Shown piece by piece: positions 14,277-14,815 of a DNA stretch of 14,815 nt (positions within the stretch are counted from its first letter, which is position 1; every line of letters starts with the position of its first letter). The DNA lies in the NCBI GenBank assembly GCA_964625745.1, contig CAZVCJ010000099.1, forward strand, positions 1-14,815, read 5' to 3'. This DNA is from CAZVCJ01 sp964625745 (GTDB taxonomy: Bacteria > Chloroflexota > Anaerolineae > VGOG01). Made by a program: the position numbers and the translations under genes. Under the pieces are notes generated by a model, which worked only from the letters and a program-made list of their open reading frames with translations, made no database searches and had not been told where the DNA came from.

Positions 14277-14418
14277 TCGTCCCGATCGAATTTCGCAGGA
14301 CGAAGCTTCGGGAAGGCATTTGATGAGATTTTGGTTTAATTCTCTCCAAAAGAGAGGGTGATTGGGTCTGTCACGTGCTATAGATCACTTTCGTTGAATC
14401 GAGATGCCGCTGCGCTTG

Positions 14419-14447
14419 AAAGACAATTGAGTTGCACCTCATCGAAT
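14419..14447. repeat. Direct repeat copy 2, just after the GT4 stop
   Basis: This is the second copy of the 29-bp repeat, 171 bp from the first and in the same orientation. It lies 22 bases after the stop of the GT4 at 14469 in transcription order. The 142 bp between the copies contain a weak inverted repeat (TTCGTCC at 14276-14282, GGACGAA at 14298-14304) and no gene that I can see. Confidence 0.7.
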
Positions 14448-14468
14448 AGATAGATCGACATGCCGAGT

Positions 14469-14815
14469 TCATGCCGCAGTAGTAGTTTCCTTTGCGATTG
14501 ACTTCATTGCATCTATTTCCATTGCTACAAGCCTATCCAACTCAAAATTCTCGGTGATGAATGCACGCGCCTGGCGACCCAACCTGGCAGCCAGAGTTGG
14601 ATTTGACAAAACTAGCGCCACTTTATTCGCCAAATCCTCTTTCGTCAACTCACATAGCAGGCCGTTCTCACCATGGCGGATCACCTCCCTGATTCCCTGA
14701 ACATTCGTGCCCACGCATGGCAACCCACAACTCATCGCTTCTAACAAGACCTTGGGATGTCCTTCGACCAGTGAAGACAAGACGAACACATCAGCATTGT
14801 TCAAGATACCTGGCA
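14469..14815 (-). CDS. Glycosyltransferase family 4 (GT4), C-terminal part, N-terminus beyond the right edge
   Basis: The open frame continues to the right edge without a start, so the N-terminus is cut off. The visible 114 or so residues carry the GT4 catalytic region: LNNADVFVLSSLVEGHPKVL, with EGHPKVLLE holding the EX7E pair, then EAMSCGLPCVGTNVQGIREV and HGENGLLCELTKEDLANKVA, and a helical tail ending ETTTAA. The pattern (S.EGxPxVLLEAMxxGxPxV) is that of retaining GT-B transferases that use nucleotide sugars on the cytoplasmic face. The internal TTG at 14804 is not a real start because conserved sequence (PGI before LNNADV) runs on upstream. It is the first gene in this run. Its stop at 14469 is followed by a duplicated leader sequence before the amidotransferase. 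Confidence 0.92.
   Translation of the reverse strand, partial: PGILNNADVFVLSSLVEGHPKVLLEAMSCGLPCVGTNVQGIREVIRHGENGLLCELTKEDLANKVALVLSNPTLAARLGRQARAFITENFELDRLVAMEIDAMKSIAKETTTAA

Noticed and set aside
14233..14349. 39-residue extension ahead of the amidotransferase
   Set aside because: The class II amidotransferase needs the cysteine right after the initiator Met; the extension is leader DNA containing the direct repeat.
14341..14360. CTCTC..GAGAG hairpin as a transcription terminator
   Set aside because: A five-base stem with no following T run in the direction of transcription; too weak.

Overview
This window is one stretch of a surface-glycan (polysaccharide, O-antigen-like or glycoprotein-glycan) biosynthesis locus from an environmental bacterium. 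Every credible gene lies on the minus strand, so transcription runs from 14815 down to 1. I see no rRNA, tRNA, CRISPR array or transposase. The taxonomic hint is weak. Mixed GC content, short dispersed intergenic repeats with cores like CCTTCGAC..CTCAGG and ATTCGTG..CACGAAT, and methyltransferase/glycosyltransferase-rich clusters of this style recall uncultured Chloroflexota-type genomes, but nothing here proves it.

Layout in the direction of transcription: the C-terminal end of a GT4 glycosyltransferase (14815-14469); a 236-bp gap with a duplicated 29-bp leader sequence; a glutamine-dependent asparagine synthetase-like amidotransferase (14232-12313); a gap with a palindromic repeat; a methyltransferase with an N-terminal Trm112-like zinc segment (12110-11043), overlapping a GT4 (11071-9866); a methyltransferase-GT2 fusion (9822-8359); a small EamA/ArnE-like four-helix transporter (8247-7885); a 470-bp gap with two repeats and a broken gene remnant; a methyltransferase (7414-6665); a broken chimeric remnant (6642-6353); a second methyltransferase (6351-5695) overlapping a GT39-type membrane glycosyltransferase (5738-4110); a DPM1-like GT2 (4078-3380); a second, AT-richer GT39 (3267-1855); a shrunken epimerase pseudogene (1808-1565); two unrecognised small genes (1554-982, 985-770); and a GT4 (773 to the left edge). 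The last three are joined by 4-bp stop/start overlaps.

Together the intact genes form a plausible lipid-linked-sugar pathway. DPM1-like GT2 enzymes load a sugar on polyprenyl phosphate, an EamA/ArnE-like protein could flip it, and the GT39 integral membrane enzymes would transfer it outside the membrane. GT4 enzymes build the cytoplasmic glycan, and methyltransferases and the amidotransferase decorate it. The exact glycan is not deducible.

The most notable signal lies between the annotated genes. Three intergenic stretches hold decayed genes: two derive from NAD-dependent sugar epimerases and one from an unidentified protein. Two of the stretches are compressed or chimeric, as if conserved blocks survived serial internal deletions. 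A repeat of the same class as an intergenic one sits in frame inside a GT39 gene. The locus looks like a glycan cluster being actively remodelled.
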